Part shown: positions 13,722 through 20,360 of the stretch, in pieces
How positions within the stretch are numbered: the stretch's first letter is position 1
Layout of the letters: each line of letters starts with the position of its first letter
Source of the DNA: B18-G4 sp003648575
GTDB lineage: Bacteria; Bacteroidota; Bacteroidia; Bacteroidales; B18-G4
Assembly: GCA_029942245.1 (NCBI GenBank)
Contig: JAOZTN010000051.1
Location: 1 to 20,360, forward strand
Length of the DNA: 20,360 nucleotides
Direction of reading: 5' to 3'
Notes under the pieces: generated by a model
Seen by the model: the letters and a program-made list of their open reading frames with translations, nothing else
What the model was told of the DNA's origin: nothing
Database searches by the model: none
Made by a program: the position numbers and the translations under genes

Positions 13722-15815
13722 TTAAGAATCTGGTAAACAGTGTCCGGGTTCCAGGGGTATACAGATGCGAAAAACTGTTCCCACACCCTGTGAGGAATCT
13801 ATTTTGAACAGTCCGTCGAGGAACTTAACCCGTGACTGTATGCTTTGCAATCCCATGGTTTTTTTGTTGATCATTTCTTCAACATCGAAACCTTTTCCGT
13901 TGTCTGCATAGCTGATGTTCAGCTCTTCAGCATCAACAATGATTGTAAGGTCTATGTTGTTAGCCTCTGCATATTTTAAGGTGTTGTTCGCCATTTCCTG
14001 CACCATGCGGTAGATCATGATCTCTTTGTTTTCTTCTATTCTTTCGCGAGAACCAACAATATCGATAATGGCTTCCAGTCCCTCTATTTCATCAAGGTTC
14101 TCGAAGAGATCTTCCAGGGCTTCAAACAGGCCCAATTTGGTTAGCAGGCCGGGCATGAGGTTGTGTGATATTTTGCGAACATCTTTGCTGGCCTGTTCAA
14201 GGAATTTAGAGGCCTTTTTGATCAGGACCTCATTTTCCGGGCTCTTGTCACGGATCTCAGTAAACTGCATTTTAGTGGCAGAAAGCAACACACCAAGGTT
14301 ATCGTGCAACTCAAGTGCCACACGCTTACGCTCCTTTTCTTCACCTTCAACCAGGAAACGAGCAGCCATATGCTTCTTTTCTTCCTCTAGTTGCCTGATC
14401 TTCTGCCTGCTAATTATCCTGTTCTTCCTGCCCTTATATATAAAGAAAAAGACAAGAAGGATGGCCATCAGTACAACTATGGAAGCAACAAATAGCAATA
14501 CGTTCCGTTGCCTGAGCTTTTCCAGATTCTCATTTTCGAGGCTCAGGATATGTAGCTGGTCTTTCTCTTTTTCATATTTCAGCAGCAGCTCATTAATAAG
14601 CACTGTCTTTTCCAGGGTGTAAATGCTATCTGAGATCTGCTGGTACTCAATATAGGCATTCAGGGCTTCCTTATGCTTGCCAAGATCCGAATACAGGAGG
14701 TACATATCTCCGTAAATCCCTTTCAGGTTCCGAAGGTCCATATTTTCTTCCGCCAAAATGATGGCAGAATCATAATACGCAAAAGCCTTTGTTGTCATTT
14801 GCTTTTGGGCATATATCCACCCCATATTTATCCAGATAGCAATCATCCCTTCCGCATAGTCTTGTGTGCGATAATAGCCTAATGCTTCTTTCAGTAGTGG
14901 AAGGGCCTCATCATACCTTCCAAGGTTTTTATAAAGCTGGGCCCGGTTTACATAGACTTCATTCAGGCTGTTCATATTCCCCGCCGCAATAGAGGCTGAT
15001 TCAGCCAGTTCATAATATCCCAGGGCTTCATCATTTTTATCCAGCATGAATGAAACTACACCAAGCCTTGAATAAACCATGGGAAGGTCGTTAATGTCAT
15101 TGTTTCTCAGGCCATGTTCGAGGCTTAGCAGTAAGTATTTTTCTGCATTATTATAATTCTCTAGATTGCTGTAAACCATACCAAGGTTGCCGATAATGCG
15201 GCCCAGGGGGGCTGTTCGGCCAATTTGCTCACACAGGTATATGGATTTGTGATAATAATATGCCGATGAATCATAAATGGCAACATCCTTATAGAAATTC
15301 CCGATGCCATTATAAACAGATATCAGGGCCGAGGTATCCTTTCTTTGTCTGAATATGCGGAGTGCTTTGTGGTAATACTCCAACTCCATTTGATTGCTAG
15401 CCGATTCGTTGAGGAGGCCGGCCATCTTAAAATATGCTTTGGCCATGCGCAGGCTGTCACCAATTGAATCAGCAATATTCAGACAAGCTTGATTATACTG
15501 TAGCGCCATTTTGTTTTCCCCCATATAGTCGAGGGTCTGGCATTTTCTATAAAGGGCGTCACATTGGCCTTCAGCGTATCCAATCCTTTTGGAAATGTCA
15601 TAGGCACGATCGCAAAATAAGAGGGAAGAGTCTTTGTTTATATGTCTGTATTGACGGGCGAGATCTATATAGCAATCAACTATTTCTTTTGAGTCTTCAT
15701 CTTCTGAAATGCATGCAAATAAATCAGAAATATCGACAGGAAGTACAATAGCATTCACATGCAGTGTAGAAAGCAACATGAAGGCAAGTATGAATATCCT
15801 GATTGATTGAAGCAT
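13722..15815 (-). CDS. TPR-containing sensor histidine kinase (HisKA_3, NarX/DegS-like)
   Basis: This 697-residue sensor kinase has a signal peptide or anchor (1-22) and then tetratricopeptide repeats over about residues 60-400 (for example YNGIGNFYKDVAIYDSSAYY, YVNRAQLYKNLGRYDEALPL), presumably periplasmic and protein-binding. A coiled coil (about 403-437) leads to one membrane helix near 438-461 (VLLFVASIVVLMAILLVFFF). The cytoplasmic HisKA_3 domain contains ERKRVALELHDNLGVLLSAT, with the phospho-accepting histidine near 505. The HATPase_c domain has the N-box MVQEMANNTLKYA, the G-box DNGKGF and GLQSIQSRV. Such kinases pair with NarL-type regulators, and one is encoded nearby at 17676-17038. 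The start is 11 bases after the upstream small gene, so both share a message. The signal sensed is unknown. Confidence 0.92.
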   Translation of the reverse strand: MLQSIRIFILAFMLLSTLHVNAIVLPVDISDLFACISEDEDSKEIVDCYIDLARQYRHINKDSSLLFCDRAYDISKRIGYAEGQCDALYRKCQTLDYMGENKMALQYNQACLNIADSIGDSLRMAKAYFKMAGLLNESASNQMELEYYHKALRIFRQRKDTSALISVYNGIGNFYKDVAIYDSSAYYYHKSIYLCEQIGRTAPLGRIIGNLGMVYSNLENYNNAEKYLLLSLEHGLRNNDINDLPMVYSRLGVVSFMLDKNDEALGYYELAESASIAAGNMNSLNEVYVNRAQLYKNLGRYDEALPLLKEALGYYRTQDYAEGMIAIWINMGWIYAQKQMTTKAFAYYDSAIILAEENMDLRNLKGIYGDMYLLYSDLGKHKEALNAYIEYQQISDSIYTLEKTVLINELLLKYEKEKDQLHILSLENENLEKLRQRNVLLFVASIVVLMAILLVFFFIYKGRKNRIISRQKIRQLEEEKKHMAARFLVEGEEKERKRVALELHDNLGVLLSATKMQFTEIRDKSPENEVLIKKASKFLEQASKDVRKISHNLMPGLLTKLGLFEALEDLFENLDEIEGLEAIIDIVGSRERIEENKEIMIYRMVQEMANNTLKYAEANNIDLTIIVDAEELNISYADNGKGFDVEEMINKKTMGLQSIQSRVKFLDGLFKIDSSQGVGTVFRICIPLEPGHCLPDS

Positions 15816-15826
15816 AAATTAATTAA

Positions 15827-16219
15827 TTAATCTATTTCAACATTTGATCCGGCGTTTACCTGACCTGTTTTTTCCTTTTTTACGTCACCATCTTTGTACA
15901 CAACGGTTTTTACATTATACACTTTGCTTCCAACAGCATCCCTTACGCCCTGTTCGTCCAGCTCCTGGCCTGTATTGATAATTTCAACAGGTATGGTTAA
16001 TGATTCGGTTTTGGTAGTTTCCGATATTGGTCCACTCACTCTCAGGCGAATCTCGATATCTTTTCCAACGGCTCCTTTATCGGTAACAATAATGTCGCTG
16101 GCGGATGGTGCCGGGATGTTTTCGGTGGAATAAATTTTTACCTGTACCGAAGATTTGGCGTAAATCTTTTCGTTTGAGGATAAAAAGAGGAGGCTCAGAT
16201 TTTGACTTAGGTTATACAT
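15827..16219 (-). CDS. Small beta-rich protein of unknown function, upstream of the kinase
   Basis: I do not recognise this 130-residue protein. It has no signal peptide, membrane helix or cysteine. The composition is rich in Val, Ile, Thr, Ser, Asp and Glu, and alternating hydrophobic stretches (SSVQVKIYSTENI, DIEIRLRVSGPI, LTIPVEIINTG, VYNVKTVVYKDGDV) suggest a beta-sandwich or barrel. The C-terminus is VNAGSNVEID. Its stop is 11 bases before the kinase start, with a TTAA-rich spacer, so it is almost certainly co-transcribed with the histidine kinase and may work with it. Upstream, a weak promoter can be proposed (ATTG at 16280-16277, TATTTTAG at 16260-16253). The start at 16219 follows an in-frame stop. 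Its being a real gene rests mainly on its length and operon position. Confidence 0.6.
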   Translation of the reverse strand: MYNLSQNLSLLFLSSNEKIYAKSSVQVKIYSTENIPAPSASDIIVTDKGAVGKDIEIRLRVSGPISETTKTESLTIPVEIINTGQELDEQGVRDAVGSKVYNVKTVVYKDGDVKKEKTGQVNAGSNVEID

Positions 16220-16320
16220 ATTGGCTTGAATTTGGATTAAATGATTAATAAACTAAAATAACAATCTAATATATTACAATTTGACCGTTTTCAAAATCAT
16301 TATCTTGTTTATGTATGCCA

Positions 16321-16635
16321 TTATATCAATTCAATATCAGAATTCTCGGATGCATTTACTTTCAATCCCTTTACCCAGGGGGGAAGGTCTTTTACCTTGA
16401 AAACGATATTTACTTCCATTTCAATATCAGAAATACCTTCCTCTGCGGGAAGCAGTAAAAACTCCAGTTCGAGTATTCCATCCTCAGGTGGCTTGTCGTA
16501 CTGTTTAGGGCTTAGCACCGGCCTGTACAGCTTGGTGAGTTCCACAATTCCACTTGCGCTAATGGAAACCAGGCCGGGCTCATTCTCCGGTCTTAGTACC
16601 TGTAAGTTTTTAACATACTTGAGGTTACCATTCAT
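16321..16635 (-). CDS. Small acidic beta-rich protein of unknown function
   Basis: This 104-residue protein is not recognised. It lacks a signal peptide, membrane segment and cysteine, and is acidic with many prolines. Visible segments are LVSISASGIVELTKLYRP, DGILELEFLLLPAEEGISDI and MEVNIVFKVKDLPPWVKGLK, and it ends VNASENSDIELI. The pattern suggests a compact beta protein. A TATTTTTG -7 element lies six bases before the ATG, so the message may have almost no leader. It is 101 bases upstream of the other small protein (130 residues) and in the same direction, between the response regulator and the kinase that probably work together. Function and localisation (probably cytoplasmic) are open. 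Confidence 0.55.
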   Translation of the reverse strand: MNGNLKYVKNLQVLRPENEPGLVSISASGIVELTKLYRPVLSPKQYDKPPEDGILELEFLLLPAEEGISDIEMEVNIVFKVKDLPPWVKGLKVNASENSDIELI

Positions 16636-16641
16636 AGATTA

Positions 16642-16649
16642 CAAAAATA
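16642..16649 (-). promoter_or_regulatory. -7 promoter element of the 104-residue protein gene
   Basis: On the - strand this reads TATTTTTG, an exact match to TAnnTTTG, ending six bases before the ATG at 16635. A weak -33 (TGTT at 16670-16667) is 17 bases upstream. The predicted transcript start is at or next to the ATG. Confidence 0.5.
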
Positions 16650-16735
16650 CAGGCAGATGGGCGGAAAACAGTAGCAGAAAACCACTATAATTTTTTCTGG
16701 TTCTTTTCTACTATGATTTATCAAACAGTCGGGGG

Positions 16736-16743
16736 TACTTTTG
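16736..16743 (+). promoter_or_regulatory. -7 promoter element of the small exported-peptide gene
   Basis: TACTTTTG matches the -7 consensus TAnnTTTG and lies 23 bases before the ATG at 16767. No convincing -33 TTTG is at the right distance. It diverges from the - strand promoter at 16642-16649. Confidence 0.55.
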
Positions 16744-16766
16744 TTTAACAGCATCAAAACAGGCCC

Positions 16767-16961
16767 ATGAACCGAACAACAAAAACCCTGATCGCGACCT
16801 TTACTATATTTTTGATTGTTAGCCTTGCTGGCGAACGTGAGACTCGGATGAATACGGTTATAGACCAGTTGTCAGCCCAGTACAGGGCTTCATCTGATGA
16901 TGCGGGAAGCTATCAACCACAGAAGATAGCTTCGCGCAAAAAAACTGCTACTAAATTCTAG
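16767..16961 (+). CDS. Small exported or membrane-anchored peptide
   Basis: A 64-residue ORF on the + strand inside a - strand regulator cluster. Residues 1-22 look like a Sec signal peptide or anchor: basic MNRTTK, then LIATFTIFLIVSLAG. The mature part would be hydrophilic and basic at its end (ERETRMNTVIDQLSAQYRAS, finishing KIASRKKTATKF), with no cysteine. Support for a real gene comes from a -7 element 23 bases upstream and a strong hairpin 51 bases downstream. It resembles no family I know. It might be a short secreted factor or a leader peptide of no consequence. Being between a response regulator and its likely kinase, it could be a target or effector of them; this is speculation. Confidence 0.5.
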   Translation: MNRTTKTLIATFTIFLIVSLAGERETRMNTVIDQLSAQYRASSDDAGSYQPQKIASRKKTATKF

Positions 16962-16984
16962 TGCAGTTTTCACCTTTAATTGTG

Positions 16985-17001
16985 CTTTGTAATTGACAAA
17001 G
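16985..17001. repeat. Short inverted repeat CTTTGT-AATTG-ACAAAG
   Basis: A six-base-pair perfect stem with a five-base loop lies 23 bases after the stop of the small peptide gene and 10 bases before the larger terminator hairpin. It may add to transcription termination. Confidence 0.35.
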
Positions 17002-17011
17002 TAGACTTTTA

Positions 17012-17035
17012 CGGGGCGCCCATTCGGGCGCCCCG
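17012..17035. terminator. Bidirectional terminator hairpin between convergent genes
   Basis: A perfect ten-base-pair GC-rich stem (CGGGGCGCCC / GGGCGCCCCG) with an ATTC loop lies two bases beyond the stop of the response regulator (17038, - strand) and 50 bases beyond the stop of the + strand small gene. T-runs are short on both sides (GTTTATTC on +), so it is strong as a hairpin but not a textbook intrinsic terminator. Confidence 0.7.
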
Positions 17036-17037
17036 GT

Positions 17038-17676
17038 TTATTCTATAAAGTCGTTTTCAACAGCCCACTTTACCAGGCCGGCAGTCTTTTTAACACCAGC
17101 CTTGTGCATGAGATTGGCTCGGTGACTTTCAACCGTATGGAAGCTGATGAAAAGCTTTTCGGAGATCTCCTGACTGGTAAGGCCTTTGCATATCAACGAC
17201 AGGACCTCCCGCTCCCTGGCCGTAAGCCGTGGAAACAAATAGGAAATATTTTCATCCTTCAGCTCCTGTTCTATCAGGCGGATAGAAAGGCCCTCGCTAT
17301 AAAATTTTTCTCCCCCCATAACGGTACGGATGGCCTTTTCTATCTGGTCTTTCCCGGCATCTTTCAGCACATATCCCATGGCCCCGTTTTTCAGCATACG
17401 CTTGATAAAACGCTTTTCATCATATTGTGAAAGAGCGATGACCTTGCAGTCAGGGTACTTTTTTGATACCTGCCGTGTGCAATCCAGCCCATCAAGTTTG
17501 GGCATATTAATATCCATAAGGATGATATCGGGACGAAGGCCGGCATCAAGCTGCTCCATAACCTGATATCCATTCATGGCTTCCCCAATAAATTCAAAGT
17601 CCTCTATGTTCCCAAGCGTGGACTTGACCCCGTCAATGATCAATTGATGATCATCGGCTATCATGAGAGTGATCAT
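17038..17676 (-). CDS. NarL/FixJ-family response regulator
   Basis: A 212-residue two-component response regulator starting at MITLMIADDH (17676); an ATG at 17727 would add 17 residues ahead of a complete receiver domain. The receiver (1-120) has the acidic pair D8/D9, the phospho-acceptor D55 in DIILMDINMP, S83 and K105 (YVLKD). The C-terminal LuxR/NarL helix-turn-helix spans about 146-207 with LTAREREVLSLICKGLTSQE and LFISFHTVESHRANLMHKAG. It is the expected partner of the HisKA_3 kinase encoded at 15815-13722 on the same strand. The two are separated by two small - strand genes and one + strand gene. It stops two bases before the strong hairpin. DUF2079 is transcribed divergently. Target promoters are unknown. 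Confidence 0.93.
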   Translation of the reverse strand: MITLMIADDHQLIIDGVKSTLGNIEDFEFIGEAMNGYQVMEQLDAGLRPDIILMDINMPKLDGLDCTRQVSKKYPDCKVIALSQYDEKRFIKRMLKNGAMGYVLKDAGKDQIEKAIRTVMGGEKFYSEGLSIRLIEQELKDENISYLFPRLTAREREVLSLICKGLTSQEISEKLFISFHTVESHRANLMHKAGVKKTAGLVKWAVENDFIE

Positions 17677-17762
17677 TTTCAATTTCCCGCTAATTTGTGA
17701 CAAGTTAAGGAAATTTATTGCACCCATTTCAATGCCTGATGCCGAATATCCTTAATTTAGCC

Positions 17763-19247
17763 ATGATAATGAAATTGTTCCGGGAAAATAGAGCATTACT
17801 TATTGTAGTTGTATTTTTTGCAGCGGTTTACGCGCTCATATCTGTCGTCAATCACTATTATTTCCGCACCTACGCGCTCGATCTGGGTGCTTATACCAAT
17901 GCCATCTGGGACTATGCGCATTTTCAGTGGAACGACAGCATGGCATTTAAGGCAGCAGCAGAAAACCTCCTTGCCGATCATTTTGATCTATATCTGCTGA
18001 CCTTTTCTCCATTTTCATGGATATTTGGAACGTATACTCTCTTGATCCTTCAGATTTGTTTCGTCCTTTTTGGAGGAATCGGCGTGTACAGATACTTTCA
18101 ATTGTCAGATAAAACCAGCAGCTATGCCTTGTACGCAAGCATTTATTATTACCTGTTTTTTGGTTTGATCTCTGCCCTCTCTTTCGATTACCACAGCAAT
18201 ACAGTTGCCGCTACACTTGTGCCCTGGCTCTTTTACTTTGTTAAACGAGAAAAAGTAATTGCAAGCAGTCTGATGTTACTCGCATTGCTTGTTGCAAAGG
18301 AAAACATATCATTATGGGTCTCTTTTATTTGCCTGGGCCTGATGATAGAGATGTGGCGCAGACCATTCTGGCGCTACTATATGGCATCTGCCTCAGTATT
18401 CAGCATACTATACTTTATGCTGATCACAAGCTGGGTCATGCCCGCACTGGCCAACCAGCATGCTTATCCGCATTTTCATTATTCCATACTGGGAAGTAAG
18501 CCTGCTGAAGCGATCATGTATATGCTGGCACATCCGTTGGATAGTATTCAGGCATTTTTTATCAATCATACAGGGAATCCTGATGGTAATTATGTGAAAC
18601 TTGAGTTCCTGATACTCCTGATAGTATCAGGGGCCTATATTTTATTCAGGAAACCGGCTTATATCATCATGCTGATCCCGCTGTTCTTTCAGAAATTCTA
18701 TCACGACAATATAGGCATGTGGGGCATTTCCTCACACTATAGCGTAGAGTTTGCACCCATATTGGCAATTGGGATATTTTCATCTATCGCTTCTTTCCGC
18801 CGATCCGCCCTGAGAAAAATTTTGATCATACTTTCTCTTGGAGGATGCCTCCTGGCTACTTTAAGGATCATGGACAGAACCGTTATGCATACCGACAAAT
18901 CAAGGATCCGGATCTACCAGGCGTCACATTACAAGAAGGATTATGATGTTAGAAAGGCACACCAGGCATTGAAAATGATCCCCGATGATGCCGTTGTTTG
19001 CGCCCAGTCTCCCTTTCTTCCACACCTGTCCTTAAGGGACCATATTTACCAGTTTCCAATGGTAAAAGATGCGGAATACATAGTTATTTCTTCAAAAGAA
19101 AATCCATACCCCCTAACGCAAGAGGCATTTGATCTGACCATCGATGAGATCATGACATCCGGACAATGGGAACAACTTTATGGTGATGACGGCCTTTATA
19201 TTCTGAAGCGAAGCCCTATCTTCTCTATTCCTCATCCATCGCCTTGA
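17763..19247 (+). CDS. DUF2079 multi-pass membrane protein (GT-C-like)
   Basis: A 494-residue integral membrane protein of the DUF2079 family, which is distantly related to GT-C type glycosyltransferases. I choose the ATG at 17763 (MIMKLFREN), because upstream ATGs at 17718 and 17739 add a hydrophilic stretch that lies before the first membrane helix. Roughly eight to ten hydrophobic helices run from residue 10 to about 370. The early loop contains the family segment TYALDLGAYTNAIWDYAHF (the D-G-x-Y pattern), then ADHFDLYLLTFSPF and SALSFDYHSN. A soluble C-terminal part (about 380-494) follows, with HQALKMIPDDAVVCAQSPFL. It may add a sugar to a membrane lipid or protein, but that is inferred from the family. 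Its 3' end overlaps the convergent neighbour by 23 bases. Confidence 0.85.
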   Translation: MIMKLFRENRALLIVVVFFAAVYALISVVNHYYFRTYALDLGAYTNAIWDYAHFQWNDSMAFKAAAENLLADHFDLYLLTFSPFSWIFGTYTLLILQICFVLFGGIGVYRYFQLSDKTSSYALYASIYYYLFFGLISALSFDYHSNTVAATLVPWLFYFVKREKVIASSLMLLALLVAKENISLWVSFICLGLMIEMWRRPFWRYYMASASVFSILYFMLITSWVMPALANQHAYPHFHYSILGSKPAEAIMYMLAHPLDSIQAFFINHTGNPDGNYVKLEFLILLIVSGAYILFRKPAYIIMLIPLFFQKFYHDNIGMWGISSHYSVEFAPILAIGIFSSIASFRRSALRKILIILSLGGCLLATLRIMDRTVMHTDKSRIRIYQASHYKKDYDVRKAHQALKMIPDDAVVCAQSPFLPHLSLRDHIYQFPMVKDAEYIVISSKENPYPLTQEAFDLTIDEIMTSGQWEQLYGDDGLYILKRSPIFSIPHPSP

Positions 19248-19689
19248 GCACTGCCCCGAATTTCTCATTCGGCACAGGTAGTGAGAGTACATAATGCATG
19301 ATCTTCAAGCCATCTTTACTATTGACCAGCACCCCGGAACCACGCAACTCTCCACCGGAAAATGATAATAGCTCATCGAACCATATGTATTTCGATTTCT
19401 TCCCAAAATAGATGTTGCGGTCTGTTGCCTTAAAGCCCCAGGCCTTGCCATCACCTGTAAACTGGGGCTCTGCCCAATCGTAGAATTCCTGTTTCGTCCA
19501 GATCTCCGTAGCATCTGTCCCGATAAATATCCCCTCCTCACCAATTTTCCCGAAATAGGCTTCCCTGTCAACATTCGCAGCATCCTGGTGCCATTGATCG
19601 ATAAATTCATTGATCTCAGACGCTGCTTGACCCTGTGCCAGGAGGGAGATTGAGCCGAACATCAGCAAGCAAAAAAGTACTTTTTTCAT
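19225..19689 (-). CDS. Secreted NTF2-like / SnoaL_3 protein
   Basis: A 154-residue protein with an N-terminal signal peptide (MKKVLFCLLMFGSISLLAQG), so it is periplasmic or secreted. I start at 19689; a longer frame from 19758 would place 23 residues before the signal peptide. The mature part has the NTF2-like cone fold pattern of SnoaL_3: a helix (EINEFIDQWHQDAANVDREA), FIGTDATEIWTKQEFYDWAE, and beta strands such as KYIWFDELLSF, GSGVLVNSKDGLKIMHYVLS. Such domains are small ligand pockets or enzymes without a single conserved active site, so no function is assigned. A -7 element lies at 19714-19707, and the tail overlaps the DUF2079 gene on the other strand. Confidence 0.82.
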   Translation of the reverse strand: MKKVLFCLLMFGSISLLAQGQAASEINEFIDQWHQDAANVDREAYFGKIGEEGIFIGTDATEIWTKQEFYDWAEPQFTGDGKAWGFKATDRNIYFGKKSKYIWFDELLSFSGGELRGSGVLVNSKDGLKIMHYVLSLPVPNEKFGAVLKAMDEE

Positions 19690-19706
19690 AAAAGATGGAT
19701 TTCCTG

Positions 19707-19714
19707 CCAAGGTA
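19707..19714 (-). promoter_or_regulatory. -7-like promoter element of the SnoaL_3 gene
   Basis: On the - strand this reads TACCTTGG, one base off the TAnnTTTG consensus, 17 bases before the ATG at 19689. No convincing -33 is seen. Confidence 0.4.
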
Positions 19715-19847
19715 GCAAATAATGTACATTTTTGAACAGATGCTGTTCGTATAAGCACAAAACGGCGCTGAAATATTTTAGCGGAATGAATCTATTGTAT
19801 TATAAATCAGCTCATTAAAAAGCATGGCATGAATTTGGATCAAATAC

Positions 19848-19859
19848 GTAAGTACTTAC
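19848..19859. promoter_or_regulatory. Perfect palindrome, possible operator of the MarR-type gene
   Basis: GTAAGTACTTAC is a perfect 12-base palindrome (18 bases with one mismatched pair: TAC before it, ATA after it). It lies nine bases before the ATG at 19869. A TTTG at 19834-19837 could be a -33 element, so the palindrome would lie within the promoter, as for an autoregulatory MarR operator. This is an inference from position only. Confidence 0.45.
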
Positions 19860-19868
19860 ATAACTAAT

Positions 19869-20360
19869 ATGAATTTTATTGAAGAACTTGGTGTGCTGGC
19901 CATTGGCTCCCGGATCAAGAACCTGAGTGAGCTGATGATGCGGGATGTATCGAAGATCTACCGTGAATACAATGTAGATTTTGAACCCCGTTGGTTTACT
20001 TTCTTCCAGCTTATCCTCTCCCGCAAGGAAGTTTCAGTAACTGAAATTGCTACTGAATTAAACCAGACCCATCCGGCAGTGGTGCAGGTCATCAATGTGC
20101 TGGAGAAGAAAAAACTGATCGTTAGCGGAAAAGATAAGGCTGATCAGCGTAAACGACTTATCAGACTCAGCAAGAAAGGAAAAAAACTCGCTGAGGACCT
20201 GCAACCGCTCTGGGAAGTGGTTCGGAAAGTATCAGAAGAGATACTGAATGAAAGCGATCCGGGCTTCCTCGACCGCATATCCGAATTGGAGAAGGCCCTG
20301 AGAAAGAAAAGCACCTATGAAAGGGTCAACGAAGGGCTCGAAGAGGCCTTCCTGAAGGAG
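19869..20360 (+). CDS. MarR-family regulator, N-terminal part (probable MarR-GNAT fusion)
   Basis: An open frame of 164 codons from ATG 19869 to the window end, without a stop. It is MarR-like: N-terminal helices (ELGVLAIGSRIKNLSELMMR, DVSKIYREYNVDFEPRWFTF) precede the winged helix-turn-helix at about 55-110 (VSVTEIATELNQTHPAVVQV for the recognition helix, then the wing KDKADQRKRLIRLSKKGKK). The opening segments resemble the Bacteroidota proteins in which a MarR domain is followed by a GNAT acetyltransferase, so a fusion is likely, but the second half is outside the window. Upstream in-frame ATG at 19824 is closed by a TGA two codons later, so 19869 is the start. The palindrome at 19848-19859 may be its own operator. 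It could instead be a plain MarR protein. Confidence 0.85.
   Translation, partial: MNFIEELGVLAIGSRIKNLSELMMRDVSKIYREYNVDFEPRWFTFFQLILSRKEVSVTEIATELNQTHPAVVQVINVLEKKKLIVSGKDKADQRKRLIRLSKKGKKLAEDLQPLWEVVRKVSEEILNESDPGFLDRISELEKALRKKSTYERVNEGLEEAFLKE

Noticed and set aside
13652..13786. N-terminal extension of the sigma factor from an ATG at 13786
   Set aside because: It would overlap the kinase gene by 65 bases and give 235 residues with no sigma homology in the extra part; the GTG at 13651 gives the usual size.
14017..14622. 201-codon + strand frame opposite the histidine kinase, rich in Ser/Arg/Phe
   Set aside because: Low-complexity composition comes from the antisense of Glu/Leu/Lys-rich kinase helices; the kinase frame has clear HisKA_3 and ATPase motifs.
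15817..15831. AATT-repeat tract between the 130-residue gene and the kinase as a possible phase-variable repeat
   Set aside because: It is only about four units long and lies in a non-coding spacer; too short for a convincing slippage site.

Overview
The window is a chromosomal segment of a member of the Bacteroidota. The evidence is an UpxY-type antiterminator, an ECF sigma/FecR/TonB-receptor cascade whose receptor carries an STN and a carboxypeptidase-regulatory-like domain, a DUF4249 lipoprotein, and several promoters of the TAnnTTTG (-7) type used in this phylum. Coding density is high, no stretch over 300 bases lacks a gene, and I saw no tRNA, rRNA, CRISPR array, insertion sequence or phage gene.

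Positions 1-3912 (+ strand) are the 3' part of a tight operon: cysD (cut by the window edge), cysN, a WbpD/WlbB-type acetyltransferase, a WlbA/WbpB-type oxidoreductase and an UpxY/NusG-like antiterminator, with gaps of only 37, 10, 12 and 16 bases. It joins sulfate activation to synthesis of a 2,3-diacetamido-uronic acid sugar, which suggests a sulfated or amino-uronate surface polysaccharide. Positions 3920-6534 hold a hot-dog thioesterase (-), an MscS-type channel (+) transcribed divergently from it, and a secreted protein of unknown function (-).

Positions 6565-17676 are mostly on the - strand and form a signalling and envelope region. In transcription order it holds a NarL-type response regulator (17676-17038), two small unrecognised beta-rich proteins (16635-16321 and 16219-15827), a TPR sensor histidine kinase of the HisKA_3 type (15815-13722), an ECF sigma factor (13651-13079), a FecR anti-sigma factor (13037-12042), an STN-type TonB-dependent receptor (12051-9364), a DUF4249 lipoprotein (9364-8522) and two paralogous four-cysteine lipoproteins (8479-7556, 7511-6660). 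A clear intrinsic terminator lies at 6592-6565. A small + strand ORF for an exported peptide (16767-16961), with its own promoter and a terminator hairpin, lies inside the regulator part. The likely logic is that the receptor, through its STN domain, signals to FecR and the sigma factor to switch on the receptor/lipoprotein operon, while the adjacent two-component system is a second input. No SusD is present, so this is not an ordinary polysaccharide-utilisation locus.

Positions 17763-20360 hold a DUF2079 multi-pass membrane protein (+), a secreted NTF2-like protein (-) whose 3' end overlaps it by 23 bases, and the start of a MarR-family regulator (+) cut by the window end. A perfect 12-base palindrome sits just upstream of the regulator.

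The best candidates for something undescribed are the cluster of small proteins around the histidine kinase (especially the 130-residue protein 11 bases upstream of it) and the paired four-cysteine lipoproteins at the end of the sigma/FecR/receptor operon. All functional assignments come from reading motifs by eye; no database search was made.
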